Part shown: positions 53,457 to 62,215 of the stretch, one piece after another
Position numbering within the stretch: position 1 is the first letter of the stretch
Layout: the number at the start of each line of letters is the position of its first letter
Source of the DNA: Mesorhizobium sp. M3A.F.Ca.ET.080.04.2.1
Lineage (GTDB): Bacteria > Pseudomonadota > Alphaproteobacteria > Rhizobiales > Rhizobiaceae
Direction: 5' to 3'
Assembly (NCBI RefSeq): GCF_003952525.1
Contig: NZ_CP034451.1
Location: 806,001-870,000, forward strand
Length of the DNA: 64,000 nt
Made by a program: the position numbers and the translations under genes
Notes under the pieces: model-generated
Told to the model about the DNA's origin: nothing
Database searches by the model: none
Seen by the model: the letters and a program-made list of their open reading frames with translations, nothing else

Positions 53457-54890
53457 CTACTCCGCCGCCTCGTACCCCGCGATGCCCTTGATCTCCAGAA
53501 AATCCTCCAGCCCATACTCGGCATACTCCCGGCCGTTGCCGGATTGCTTGTAGCCGCCGAAGGGCAGGCCGGCGTCCCAGGTCGGGTAGTTGATGTAGAC
53601 GCAGCCCGAGCGCATGCGGGCGGCGACCTGGCGTGCCTTCTCGATGTCCTTGGCCTGGATGTAGGAGGCAAGGCCGAAGACGGTGTCGTTGGCCTGCTCG
53701 ACCGCCTGCTCGACCGTGTCGTAGGGCATGATCGACAGCACCGGCCCGAAAATTTCCTCGGTGGCGATGCTCATGTCGTGGGTGACGTTGGCAAACACGG
53801 TCGGGCGGACATAATACCCGCGGTTGAGCTCGGCCGGGCGGCCGGGGCCGCCGGCGACCAGCGTCGCGCCTTCATCGATGCCGGCCTGGATCAAAGCCTG
53901 GATCTTGTCGAACTGGAGCTGGCTGACCACCGGGCCGAGTTTTGTTCCCGGCGCGTCAGCCGGGCCGACGGTGAATTTCTCGGCGGCGGTCTTGGCGTAG
54001 GCGGCCGCCTCGTCGTGGCGGTCGCGCGGCACGAACATGCGGGTCGGCGCGTTGCAGGACTGGCCGCTGTTGCCGAAGCAGCCGGCGACGCCCTTGGTGA
54101 CGGCCCTTTCGAGGTCGACATCGGGGAACAGGATGTTGGCCGATTTGCCGCCAAGCTCCTGGTGCACGCGCTTGACGGTGTCGGCAGCCGCCTTGGCGAC
54201 CAGGATGCCGGCCCGTGTCGAGCCGGTGAAGGACATCATGTCGACGTCCGGGTGGCTGGCCAGCGCGTGGCCGACGGTCGGGCCGTCGCCGTTGACGAGG
54301 TTGAAGACGCCCTTCGGCACGCCGGCCTCGTCCATGATCTCGGCGAAGATGATGGCGTCGAGCGGCGCGATCTCGGACGGCTTCAGCACCATGGTGCAGC
54401 CGGCCGCGAGCGCCGGGCCGACCTTGCAGGCGATCTGGTTGAGCGGCCAGTTCCACGGCGTGATCAGGCCGACGACGCCGATCGGTTCCTTGACGACGAG
54501 CGAGGAGCCCTTCACATGGCGAAACTGGAAGGTCTTCAGCACCTCGGCCATCTTCTGCAGATGCGCCCGGCCGGAGGCGACCTGGTTGTCCAGCGCGAAC
54601 TGGCGCGGCGCGCCCATCTCGCGTGAGACGGCGAGCGCAAGATCGCCGCTGCGCTTCTTGTAGACCTCGATGACGCGGTTGAGGATATCGAGCCGCTCGG
54701 CGACTTCGCTGAAGCCGAAGCTGTTGAAGGCGCGCCTGGCGGCGGCCACCGCCTTGTCGACATCGGCCTTGCTGCCGAGCGAGATCTGCGCGAAGGCGTC
54801 CTCATTGGAGGGATCGATGACATCGAAATTGTTTGGCACCACCGGATCGACCCAGGCGCCGTCAATGTAGAACTGCAGATTGTGTGACAT
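53457..54890 (-). CDS. Aldehyde dehydrogenase family protein
   Basis: 477 residues, NAD(P)-dependent oxidation of an aldehyde to an acid. Visible are PWNWPLNQIACKVGPALAAG, the general base Glu in HQELGGKSANILF and the catalytic Cys in GNSGQSCNAPTR. EEIFGPVLSIMPYD and PFGGYKQSGNGRE follow. The ATG at 54890 (MSHNLQFYIDGAWV) has AGGAG eight bases upstream. The substrate is not predictable. The gene is monocistronic. Confidence 0.94.
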   Translation of the reverse strand: MSHNLQFYIDGAWVDPVVPNNFDVIDPSNEDAFAQISLGSKADVDKAVAAARRAFNSFGFSEVAERLDILNRVIEVYKKRSGDLALAVSREMGAPRQFALDNQVASGRAHLQKMAEVLKTFQFRHVKGSSLVVKEPIGVVGLITPWNWPLNQIACKVGPALAAGCTMVLKPSEIAPLDAIIFAEIMDEAGVPKGVFNLVNGDGPTVGHALASHPDVDMMSFTGSTRAGILVAKAAADTVKRVHQELGGKSANILFPDVDLERAVTKGVAGCFGNSGQSCNAPTRMFVPRDRHDEAAAYAKTAAEKFTVGPADAPGTKLGPVVSQLQFDKIQALIQAGIDEGATLVAGGPGRPAELNRGYYVRPTVFANVTHDMSIATEEIFGPVLSIMPYDTVEQAVEQANDTVFGLASYIQAKDIEKARQVAARMRSGCVYINYPTWDAGLPFGGYKQSGNGREYAEYGLEDFLEIKGIAGYEAAE

Positions 54891-55103
54891 GGTTCTCGCT
54901 CCTGTCGGCCGCCGCTGCTTGATCGTCGTATACCGCCAGAGGTAACGGCGCGGCAGTGATGGTGTCAAACGCGAGGGACAGCTGATCCAGCGCGTCGCGT
55001 TCAGATGCCTTCGTGCGTATCGCCGAAAAGTGTACCGCGGTTTTGGGAGAGCGACACAAAAGACCGAAAGCGCGCCGCCCAATGCGGTCCATCGCGACGC
55101 GCT

Positions 55104-55270
55104 TCAAGGCTCCAGCCTCTTGCCCATATAGACGGTTGCCCCGTTCATGAAAGGCTCTTCGCGATCGAGCGCGTAGCCGTGTTTCCTGTAGAGCGCGATA
55201 TTGGCCTCGAAGGCGCCGTTGGTCAGCAGGCGAAGCTCCGGGCGGCCTGCCTCGACCGCCTGGGAGGCAG
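55104..55270 (-). pseudogene. Remnant of a GNAT acetyltransferase gene
   Basis: A minus-strand frame ending at the stop TCA (plus strand) at 55104-55106 encodes RLLTNGAFEANIALYRKHGY and then EEPFMNGATVYMGKRLEP, the typical C-terminus of a GNAT enzyme. An in-frame stop and unrelated sequence lie upstream at about 55270, so the N-terminal two thirds are gone. The flanking 54985-55103 stretch resembles the AGAGCATGACGCCGAAAAG-type repeat. Confidence 0.7.
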
Positions 55271-55313
55271 GAGCCTGTCAACCAGTCGCTGGCCCAAACG
55301 GCCGGGCGAAACC

Positions 55314-55814
55314 TTAGCCCTCAAACGAGCTCGCCGCGACATAGATGGCGGCCAGCTTCTCGATGCCGGCTTGGTCCTCCTTGTCGAAGCGGGCGGGCAG
55401 CGGACTGTCGAGGTCCAGCACGCCGAAAACGCCGTCGGCGTCCCGCAGCAGCACGACCAGTTCCGAACGCGAGTCGGCATCGCAGGCGATGTGGCCGGGG
55501 AAGTCGTGCACGTCCTTGATCAGCATCGACATGCCGAGATCGACCGCCGTGCCGCAGACACCCTTGCCAACGGCGATGCGCACGCAGGCTGGCTTGCCCT
55601 GGAACGGGCCGAGCACCAGCTCTTCGTCCGATTGCAGGAAATAGAAGCCGGCCCAGTTGAGGTCGGGGACCATCTGAAAAATCAGCGCCGCGGTGTTGGC
55701 GGCGTTGGCGATCGAATCGCGCTCGCCTTCGAGCAGCGCTTTCAATTGCACGGCCAGTTCGTCGTAGAAGGCGGGCTTGTCGCCGGTATCGATGGCGGTT
55801 GCCGCAAACATCAT
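55314..55814 (-). CDS. msrC: Free methionine-(R)-sulfoxide reductase (GAF domain)
   Basis: 166 residues, a stand-alone GAF domain that reduces free methionine R-sulfoxide. NWAGFYFLQSDEELVLGPFQG is the family start. The three functional cysteines are present in KPACVRIAVGKGVCGTA and HIACDADSRSEL. GGAGG stands four bases before the ATG at 55814 and seven before a second ATG at 55811. It protects against oxidative damage in the cytosol. Confidence 0.92.
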   Translation of the reverse strand: MMFAATAIDTGDKPAFYDELAVQLKALLEGERDSIANAANTAALIFQMVPDLNWAGFYFLQSDEELVLGPFQGKPACVRIAVGKGVCGTAVDLGMSMLIKDVHDFPGHIACDADSRSELVVLLRDADGVFGVLDLDSPLPARFDKEDQAGIEKLAAIYVAASSFEG

Positions 55815-55977
55815 GTCGCCTCCGCGTTGCAAGCCGGCCGGAACGCCCGCTACCGTTCCACTCTCTGCCAGCAATGAAGGCTCTGGGAAATAGAACTATC
55901 GTGAACACTGTCCAGTCCTGCCGCACGCCTCTTGTCCCACCGGGGCGTTCCCTGTGCGACGAAGTGCAGGCCTTCCC

Positions 55978-56655
55978 ATGAAGGCTCCCCTTTCACTCCG
56001 GCCCGGCACGGTGGCGGCGGTGTTCGTGGATCTGCAGGAGGAACACCGCAGGGACAGGCGCTATCTGGTCGAGGGCTTCGCCGAGATCCTCGCCAACGTC
56101 CAGCGCCTGCAGCATGCTGCGCGGCGCAATTTCGTGCCGCTCTACCACTGGGCTTATGTCGTCGATCTTGCCGAGGCGCGGCCGTTCCATCCGGTGGACG
56201 AAAGCGGCAAGTCGGCCTTCTCCGACAAGGACGATCCGCTGACGGCGACCTGCCATGAGGTGGCGCCGCAGGACGGCGAAGCCCTGCTGGTCAAGCAGGA
56301 AGCGAGCGCCTTCGCCAGGAACGACTTCGCCGACAGGCTCAAGGCAGCCGGCATCGAATGGCTGGTCGTTGCCGGCGTGTGGACGGAGGCCTGCGTCGAC
56401 GCCACGGTGAAGGACGCGGTGGCGCGCGGATTCCGTGTGCTGCTGGTCAAAGATGCCTGCGGCAGCGGCAGCAGCGCCATGCACCAGACCGGCATCCTCA
56501 ACCTCGCCAACCGTCTGTATGGTGGCGCCGTCACCAACACGCTCGACGCCTGCCGGCTAATGGCCGGCGATACGGTAAGTGCCTGGCAGGTCGAAGGCGC
56601 GGTGCCGCTGCGCTTCACCTTCGAGAACGCGGCGCGGCTCTACGCCGAGCTCTGA
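55978..56655 (+). CDS. Cysteine hydrolase, isochorismatase-like family
   Basis: 225 residues. The catalytic triad of the family is visible: Asp in VAAVFVDLQEEH, Lys in LLVKQEASAF and Cys in VWTEACVDATVKDA. Family members hydrolyse isochorismate, nicotinamide, carbamoyl compounds or others; the substrate here is unknown. ATG 55978 starts MKAPLSLRPGTV. Transcribed alone, divergent from msrC. Confidence 0.88.
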   Translation: MKAPLSLRPGTVAAVFVDLQEEHRRDRRYLVEGFAEILANVQRLQHAARRNFVPLYHWAYVVDLAEARPFHPVDESGKSAFSDKDDPLTATCHEVAPQDGEALLVKQEASAFARNDFADRLKAAGIEWLVVAGVWTEACVDATVKDAVARGFRVLLVKDACGSGSSAMHQTGILNLANRLYGGAVTNTLDACRLMAGDTVSAWQVEGAVPLRFTFENAARLYAEL

Positions 56656-56721
56656 CAGCGACGCCCGGCCACCGGCCCGGTCAGACGGATACGCAATGCC
56701 GAGAACGACGCTGCGGAGTCT

Positions 56722-57599
56722 TTACGAGAATATCTCCGCCAGTTCGTCGACGCCGCCACCTTCCTTTACTCGCCGCAGCTCGATGTAGGCGGCCGTCACA
56801 CCAACGGACGAAACTGTCCAAACGATCGCCGAGACAATGGCAAAGGGGATTGTGCCGATGATCAATGCAGAGGCCGTAGGAATAGCGGTCGCGGCATATC
56901 CAATTCCAGAAATCAAGGCCACACGCATCAGGAGCGTCAGCCCCAGGGTTATCGAAAACAGGCCGAAAATCGGCCAGCGATATCCTCTGGTCAGGGCGCG
57001 GCTGCGTGACATAGAAGCGATCGGCCCAAGCTCTTCCCGGATCGCCACGGGTACAGCAACCGAGATTCCCATCGCCCATATGATAGCAGGTACGGTCAAA
57101 AGAACGAACACGACACCGCTTCCATAAGGAGGAAAAAGTAGTCCGGCGCCAAGTCTCATGTACCCAATGAAAGATTTGACGAGATAGATCGCGAACCCTA
57201 TCCCCAGGACCGGACCAAGATGGTGCAGACCCGTTCGAACACAGCTCGTGGTCGTTGGTTGATTACCGTTGATGTCGTCGATTGTTGCCCTGGACAGCGC
57301 TGCGTGACCCACGAAATGCGCCGCCAGGCACAGCACCCCGGCACCTTGGACGGAGCCTACGTTGGCCGCGGTCGCCCAAGGGCTGTTGCCGTATGCGCCA
57401 GCCACATACGCCAAACGCGGCCAATACCAGAAACTCCATAGACCAACAAAGTCAGAGGAAGAACGAAAAAAAGCGCACCGACGACTAATGAAAGGACCAA
57501 ATTCTGCCCGACGAAAGCAACAGTCGTGCTGATTACCTTTCCCAGTCGCAATTTTTCTGACCGTCCCAGAGCCGACCCCACCACGGCGGATGTCGCCAA
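56722..57599 (-). pseudogene. Frameshifted copy of a tandem membrane-protein family
   Basis: The N-terminal part (57599 to about 57357, MATSAVVGSALGRSEKLRLG then one long hydrophobic segment) and the C-terminal part (about 57414 to 56722, ending VAAYIELRRVKEGGGVDELAE-like IFS) lie in different frames that overlap by about 58 bases. Together they match the full-length paralogues at 57603-58364 and 58493-59278 from end to end. The shift lies near 57357-57414. Either a decayed gene, a programmed event or a sequencing error. Function of the family unknown. Confidence 0.65.
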
Positions 57600-57602
57600 T
57601 CG

Positions 57603-58364
57603 TTACGAGAATATCTGCGCCAACTCGTCGACGCTGGCGCCCTCCTTGACCCGCCGCAGCTCGACATAGCTAACCGCGCTGGCAACGGACGAAAGCACCA
57701 GAACCGCCGTCCTCACGGTGGCCTCTGCCAGCAGTCCGAACGTGACGTTCAAAGGAATCGCGAAGCGGTTGACCACCAGGCTCGCCAACGCACTCGCCAC
57801 AGTGAGGATCAGCCACAGCCCCAGCAGCCGCCAACGACTTCCCTTGGTCAGGTCGCGGCTGCGCGCCATGCTGTCGAGAATGCCGCATCCTTCCTGGATA
57901 AGGACCGGCATCGCGACCGCCCAGCGAAGCACGAGAAGTATGCCGGGCACGATCAGCAGTACCAGGCCGACCATAATCCCAAGCGTCGCCAGCAGCGAGA
58001 GGCCGAGAATCGGAAACAACAGCGCAAGCGCGATACCGAAGCAATCCGAAAAGATTGGCTTCTCGCCGCGCAGGTCCACGATGGTGGCACGCATAAGAGA
58101 CGCCTGTAGAATGGCGGTGACGACGAAATAGACAGGCACGCCCAGCACAACGAGGATCGCGTGCTGGGAAAATAATTCCTGCGCTGGCAACCGGGCGGCA
58201 CCACTATTCACGTACCAAAGCCATGCGGCGAACCTCGGCAGGGCGTAGAACGCCACCCCGAGGCCAACACACAGGACCGGGTTGCGGCCAATCACCGCAA
58301 AGCTGTCATGAAACACCCGCCCGATCCGGAACCGATCGGGCGCACTGAGAGCGGTCGACACCAT
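57603..58364 (-). CDS. Hypothetical multi-pass membrane protein (tandem family, copy 2)
   Basis: 253 residues with about six hydrophobic helices. Shared with copy 3 are the N-terminal FRIGRVFHDSFAVIGRN (FEIGRVFNSTFGVITRN), SMARSRDLTKGSRWRLLG (SMSRSRALTKGNRWSLFG) and the C-terminal YVELRRVKEGASVDELAQIFS. Function unknown. Expressed on the minus strand and separated from copy 3 by a repeat-like gap. Confidence 0.78.
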   Translation of the reverse strand: MVSTALSAPDRFRIGRVFHDSFAVIGRNPVLCVGLGVAFYALPRFAAWLWYVNSGAARLPAQELFSQHAILVVLGVPVYFVVTAILQASLMRATIVDLRGEKPIFSDCFGIALALLFPILGLSLLATLGIMVGLVLLIVPGILLVLRWAVAMPVLIQEGCGILDSMARSRDLTKGSRWRLLGLWLILTVASALASLVVNRFAIPLNVTFGLLAEATVRTAVLVLSSVASAVSYVELRRVKEGASVDELAQIFS

Positions 58365-58386
58365 GGCGATCCTCTTGGGTGACGGT

Positions 58387-58497
58387 CTTCTTGATGCATG
58401 CCGCCCAGAAGTGTGCAGCGGTTCTGGGGCAATGACATGCGTAAGAACAAAGACTTAAAGCGCTTCGCCTGAATCCGTTCAGCGCGACGCGTTTAAG
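58387..58497. repeat. Degenerate intergenic repeat between tandem membrane genes
   Basis: CCAGAAGTGTGCAGCGGTTC and neighbouring bases resemble the AGAGCATGACGCCGAAAAG element at 8871. A second part, AAAGCGCTTCGCCTGAATCC...GCGACGCGTTTAA, resembles the stretch near 54985-55110. Decayed and of uncertain extent. Confidence 0.45.
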
Positions 58498-59278
58498 AAA
58501 AGATCTCCGCCAACTCGTCGATGCTGGTGCCTTCCTTGACCTGGCGCAACTCGACATAGGTGACCGCGGTGGCTGTCGACATGATCGTCGACATCACCGC
58601 CGAAACAACGGCGCTGAGGACGGTGCCGATGATGCCGCCGAAGAGATAGACGACCGTGCCGAGAACCGCCTGGATAACAATGGCCAGGATGGTGATGATG
58701 ACGAACAGCCCGAACAGCGACCACCGGTTGCCCTTGGTCAGCGCGCGGCTGCGAGACATCGAGCCGAAAACGCCGAGACGCTCCTGCACCAGGACCGGCA
58801 CAGAGACGCACCAGCCAAGCCACAGGATGATGCCGGGGACCAGCAGCGCCAGGGAGGCAAGCCCCGCGCCGAGCGCGACCAGGATCCCGATGCCGATCGT
58901 CGGCAGCAGGCACCGAAGGGCGATCTGAACGCTGTCGCCAAACTCAGGCTTCTTGCCGTTCAGGTCCTCGATCGTGGCCCTGACCAGGGCCGACTGCAAC
59001 ATCAAGGACATGAGGAAGTAGACAAGGACGAACACGAGGGTGAACAGCGAATCACGGATCACCACGTTTGGATCGTTCAATGCGAGATTGGGATCGCCGG
59101 ACGCCAGATTGGCTACGTGGGCTTCATTCCAGAGTTGAAACAGGAATGTCGGAAGCCCTGAAAACAACAGCGCAAGCCCAATGCAAAGCCCTAGATTGCG
59201 GGTAATCACCCCGAAAGTGCTGTTGAACACCCTGCCGATCTCAAATCTGCCGGGCCGTCCCAATGTCGCAGTGGTCAT
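58493..59278 (-). CDS. Hypothetical multi-pass membrane protein (tandem family, copy 3)
   Basis: 261 residues, starting MTTATLGRPGRFEIGRVFNS. About six hydrophobic helices, with the conserved SMSRSRALTKGNRWSLFG loop and a C-terminal YVELRQVKEGTSIDELAEIFS tail. Family function unknown. Divergent from the DUF4129 gene at 59429, with a 150-base gap that shows no recognised promoter. Confidence 0.78.
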   Translation of the reverse strand: MTTATLGRPGRFEIGRVFNSTFGVITRNLGLCIGLALLFSGLPTFLFQLWNEAHVANLASGDPNLALNDPNVVIRDSLFTLVFVLVYFLMSLMLQSALVRATIEDLNGKKPEFGDSVQIALRCLLPTIGIGILVALGAGLASLALLVPGIILWLGWCVSVPVLVQERLGVFGSMSRSRALTKGNRWSLFGLFVIITILAIVIQAVLGTVVYLFGGIIGTVLSAVVSAVMSTIMSTATAVTYVELRQVKEGTSIDELAEIFS

Positions 59279-59428
59279 GATATTTTCCCCCGAGTCACCG
59301 CTGCATCCGTTTGGGTGACACACAAGTAAATTTGCCAAGTTTGAAGGGCCGCGTCCAGTGCACTTGCAATTGTTTGGACATGTTGCCAGTGTCGGCGCCG
59401 AACCGCAGGTTGCAGGGGGAAGGAGCGG

Positions 59429-60061
59429 GTGACTGTCGCACAGCCGGGCACGGCCGACGCCGAATGGCTGGCCAAGCTGCACAAGCAATTGCTGGCGGAC
59501 GATTCGATCCAGTTCGACCTGCCGTCGCTGGTGCAGGTGAAACCGCCGGAATGGCTGAAGCCGCTGCTGCAGGCCCTGGGCAAGATCGGGCCCTACATGA
59601 TCTATCTGTTCTGGGGCGCGGTGATCATCGGCGTGGTGGTCATTGTTTTCCTGATCGTCCTCGAAGCGAAGGGTGTCGCCTGGCGGCTGCCGTGGCGGCG
59701 GAAGCGAGCGGAGGTCGAGGCGCAGGAGGAATGGCGTCCTGATGCCGGTGCGGCCCAGATCCTGCTCTCCGAAGCCGACGCGCTTGCCGCGCGCGGCGAC
59801 TATGACGAGGCGGTGCACCTTTTGCTTCGCCGCAGCGTCGCCGATATCGCCACCCGCCTGCCCGACTTCCTGCGCCCGTCGCTGACGGCGCGCGACATCG
59901 CGGCCGCGAGCTCGATCCCGACCCGCCCCCGCGCCGCCTTCAGCGACATCGCGCGCATCGTCGAGGCCGCGCTGTTCGCGCGCCGCCCGGTGGGCATGGA
60001 GGGTTGGCAGCATGCACGCGGTGCCTATGAGCGCTTCGCCTTCCGGGATGCCTGGGCATGA
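59429..60061 (+). CDS. DUF4129-like membrane protein
   Basis: 210 residues. GTG start with AGGAG upstream. One hydrophobic helix (about residues 52-77, GPYMIYLFWGAVIIGVVVIVF), then a cytosolic part with LLSEADALAARGDYDEAVHLLLRRSV, the usual DUF4129 helical motif. First gene of a five-gene operon (DUF4129, DUF4350, MoxR, DUF58, SpoIIM), a set found widely in bacteria and thought to act in envelope or stress functions. Overlaps the next gene by four bases. Confidence 0.83.
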   Translation: MTVAQPGTADAEWLAKLHKQLLADDSIQFDLPSLVQVKPPEWLKPLLQALGKIGPYMIYLFWGAVIIGVVVIVFLIVLEAKGVAWRLPWRRKRAEVEAQEEWRPDAGAAQILLSEADALAARGDYDEAVHLLLRRSVADIATRLPDFLRPSLTARDIAAASSIPTRPRAAFSDIARIVEAALFARRPVGMEGWQHARGAYERFAFRDAWA

Positions 60062-61272
60062 GCGCGGAGGTGACTGACACAGCGCAGGAGCCGTTCAGCC
60101 GCAGGACGCTGTTCTGGGGCATCTTCGCCAGCCTGCTGGCGGCGGCCGGCTTCTTCCTGCTGTCGACCTATGCTCCCGACTTCCGCCAACCCGCGGGCGG
60201 CGCCACCCCGCTTTCCAAGGGCGGCACCGGTTATGCCGGGCTGGTCGAATGGCTCAAGCTCACCAACGGACAAGCGCCACCCATGGCGCGCGGCGAGAAG
60301 GATTTGGAGTCGCCCCTGGCATCCACCTTCCTGCTTGTCGTCACCATCGCGCCGGACAGCGACCCGGCAGCGCTGCAGCGCATCCTGAAACTCCGCTCGG
60401 GCAAGGACACGCTGTTCGTGCTGCCCAAATGGCAGACCATGCCGCTGCAGGGCGACGAAGGCTGGGAGATGAAGATCGAACGGCTGCCGACCACCATGGT
60501 CAACGACTGGCTCGGCCGCATCGCCAAGGCAAAGCTCGGCGAAGGCAAGCCGATAGCCGGGCAGATCGATATCGAAGGCCGCAAGATCGCTGTGCCCGAC
60601 GAGCTGCAATGGGTAGCCGACGATCATCCTCTGATTGCGGCGGGCGATGGTAAGGCCATCCTTACCGAGCTCGACGAGGAGCCCTTTTACATTCTCACCG
60701 ATCCGGATCTGATCAACAACGCGGCACTGAAGGATGAGCGGAAGGCGGCGGCAGCGCTCGACATGATCGGCATGCTGGAACCCGCCAGGGGCGCTGTCAT
60801 GTTCGACCTGACGCTGCATGGCATTGGCCAGACCTACGATCTCGCCAAGCTCCTGGTCGAGCCGCCCTTCCTGGCGCTGACGCTGTCGGTGCTGGTGGCC
60901 GCCGCCCTTGCCTTCCTGCATGGACTCGGCCGGTTCGGACCGCCGCGCGCCGAGGGGCGCGCCATTGCATTCGGCAAGCGGGCGCTGGTCGACACAACGG
61001 CAATGCTGCTGAAGCGTGCCGGGCGGCTGCAGGGTTTGGGCGACCGCTATGCGTCGCTGATGCGGCAGCGCGCGGCTGCGCTTCTCGGCGCGCCATATGG
61101 ATTGCAGGGCGATGCCCTCGACCGCTGGCTCGATTCCCGCGACAGGCAAGAAACGCAGGGCTTCAGCTCGCGCTTCAAGGCCGCGAACGATTCCAACAGT
61201 TTGACCGGAATGCATGAAGCAGCGGAAAAGCTGCATGACTGGACGGCAAGGAGGCTTGGTGAACGTCGATGA
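60058..61272 (+). CDS. DUF4350 domain membrane protein
   Basis: 404 residues. N-terminal membrane helix (about 18-35, LFWGIFASLLAAAGFFLL). A soluble DUF4350 domain follows with TYAPDFRQPAGGATPLSKGG and LLVVTIAPDSDP. A second membrane helix lies near 280-300 (LALTLSVLVAAALAFLHGL) before a helical tail. Function unknown. It accompanies the MoxR/DUF58 pair. ATGA overlap upstream, 14-base overlap with moxR-like gene downstream. Confidence 0.85.
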   Translation: MSAEVTDTAQEPFSRRTLFWGIFASLLAAAGFFLLSTYAPDFRQPAGGATPLSKGGTGYAGLVEWLKLTNGQAPPMARGEKDLESPLASTFLLVVTIAPDSDPAALQRILKLRSGKDTLFVLPKWQTMPLQGDEGWEMKIERLPTTMVNDWLGRIAKAKLGEGKPIAGQIDIEGRKIAVPDELQWVADDHPLIAAGDGKAILTELDEEPFYILTDPDLINNAALKDERKAAAALDMIGMLEPARGAVMFDLTLHGIGQTYDLAKLLVEPPFLALTLSVLVAAALAFLHGLGRFGPPRAEGRAIAFGKRALVDTTAMLLKRAGRLQGLGDRYASLMRQRAAALLGAPYGLQGDALDRWLDSRDRQETQGFSSRFKAANDSNSLTGMHEAAEKLHDWTARRLGERR

Positions 61273-62215
61273 AGTGAAGACCCTGGCGAGCGCGATCAGG
61301 GATGAGGTGGCCAAAGCAATCACTGGGCAGCGCGACACCGTCGATTTGATGCTGACGGCGCTGTTCGCCGGCGGCCACATATTGCTCGAAGGACCTCCGG
61401 GCACAGCCAAGACTATGACCGCACGCTGCTTTGCGCAGGCGCTCGGCGTCGCCTATGGGCGCATCCAGTTCACGCCGGACCTGATGCCCGGCGACATCGT
61501 CGGCTCCAACATCTACAATTTCCAGACCGGGCAATTCACGCTCACCCACGGACCGATCTTCTGCGATCTGCTGCTTGCCGACGAGATCAACCGCACCCCG
61601 CCAAAGACGCAGGCGGCACTGCTGGAAGCCATGCAGGAACACGCCGTCACCTTCGACGGCACCACCCATTCGCTCGGCCAGAACTTCATGGTGGTGGCAA
61701 CGCAGAACCCGATCGAGCACCAGGGCGTCTATCCGCTGCCCGAAGCGCAGCTCGACCGCTTCCTGTTCAAGCATCGGGTGAGCTATCCGGATGCGCAGGA
61801 GGAACGCGCCATCATCGTCCATCACGGCGGTGGCTCCGCCTCGCACGACATCAAACAGTACGGCATCACCGCGCAGACCGACCGCAAGACGCTCGAAGCG
61901 GCGTTGGCCACGGTCGGCGGCGTGACCCTCGTCGACGATGTCGTCGGCTATATCGCGGCGCTGGTGCGCGGCACGCGCGAGAGCCCGGACCTCGAGGTCG
62001 GCGCCAGCCCGCGCGCGGGCGCGATGCTGGCGCGCGCGGCAAGAGCCCGCGCCGCGCTCGACGGCCGCAACTACGTCATCCCCGACGACGTCAAGGCTTT
62101 AGCCGTGCCGGCGCTGCGGCACCGCGTCATCCTCTCGCCGGCGGCGCAGATCGACGGACGGCTGGTGGAGCAGATCGTGTCCGACCTCGTCGATCAGACG
62201 GAAGCGCCGCGTTGA
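61259..62215 (+). CDS. MoxR-family AAA+ ATPase
   Basis: 318 residues with Walker A LEGPPGTAKTMTAR, Walker B LLADEINRTPPKTQAALLEAMQE, sensor 1 VVATQNPIEHQGVYPLPEAQLDRF and arginine finger/sensor 2 regions. MoxR ATPases act as chaperones for the maturation of complexes containing VWA/DUF58 proteins. The GTG at 61259 is chosen for the AAGGAGG just upstream. Its stop overlaps the start of the DUF58 gene (TTGA). Confidence 0.93.
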   Translation: MNVDEVKTLASAIRDEVAKAITGQRDTVDLMLTALFAGGHILLEGPPGTAKTMTARCFAQALGVAYGRIQFTPDLMPGDIVGSNIYNFQTGQFTLTHGPIFCDLLLADEINRTPPKTQAALLEAMQEHAVTFDGTTHSLGQNFMVVATQNPIEHQGVYPLPEAQLDRFLFKHRVSYPDAQEERAIIVHHGGGSASHDIKQYGITAQTDRKTLEAALATVGGVTLVDDVVGYIAALVRGTRESPDLEVGASPRAGAMLARAARARAALDGRNYVIPDDVKALAVPALRHRVILSPAAQIDGRLVEQIVSDLVDQTEAPR

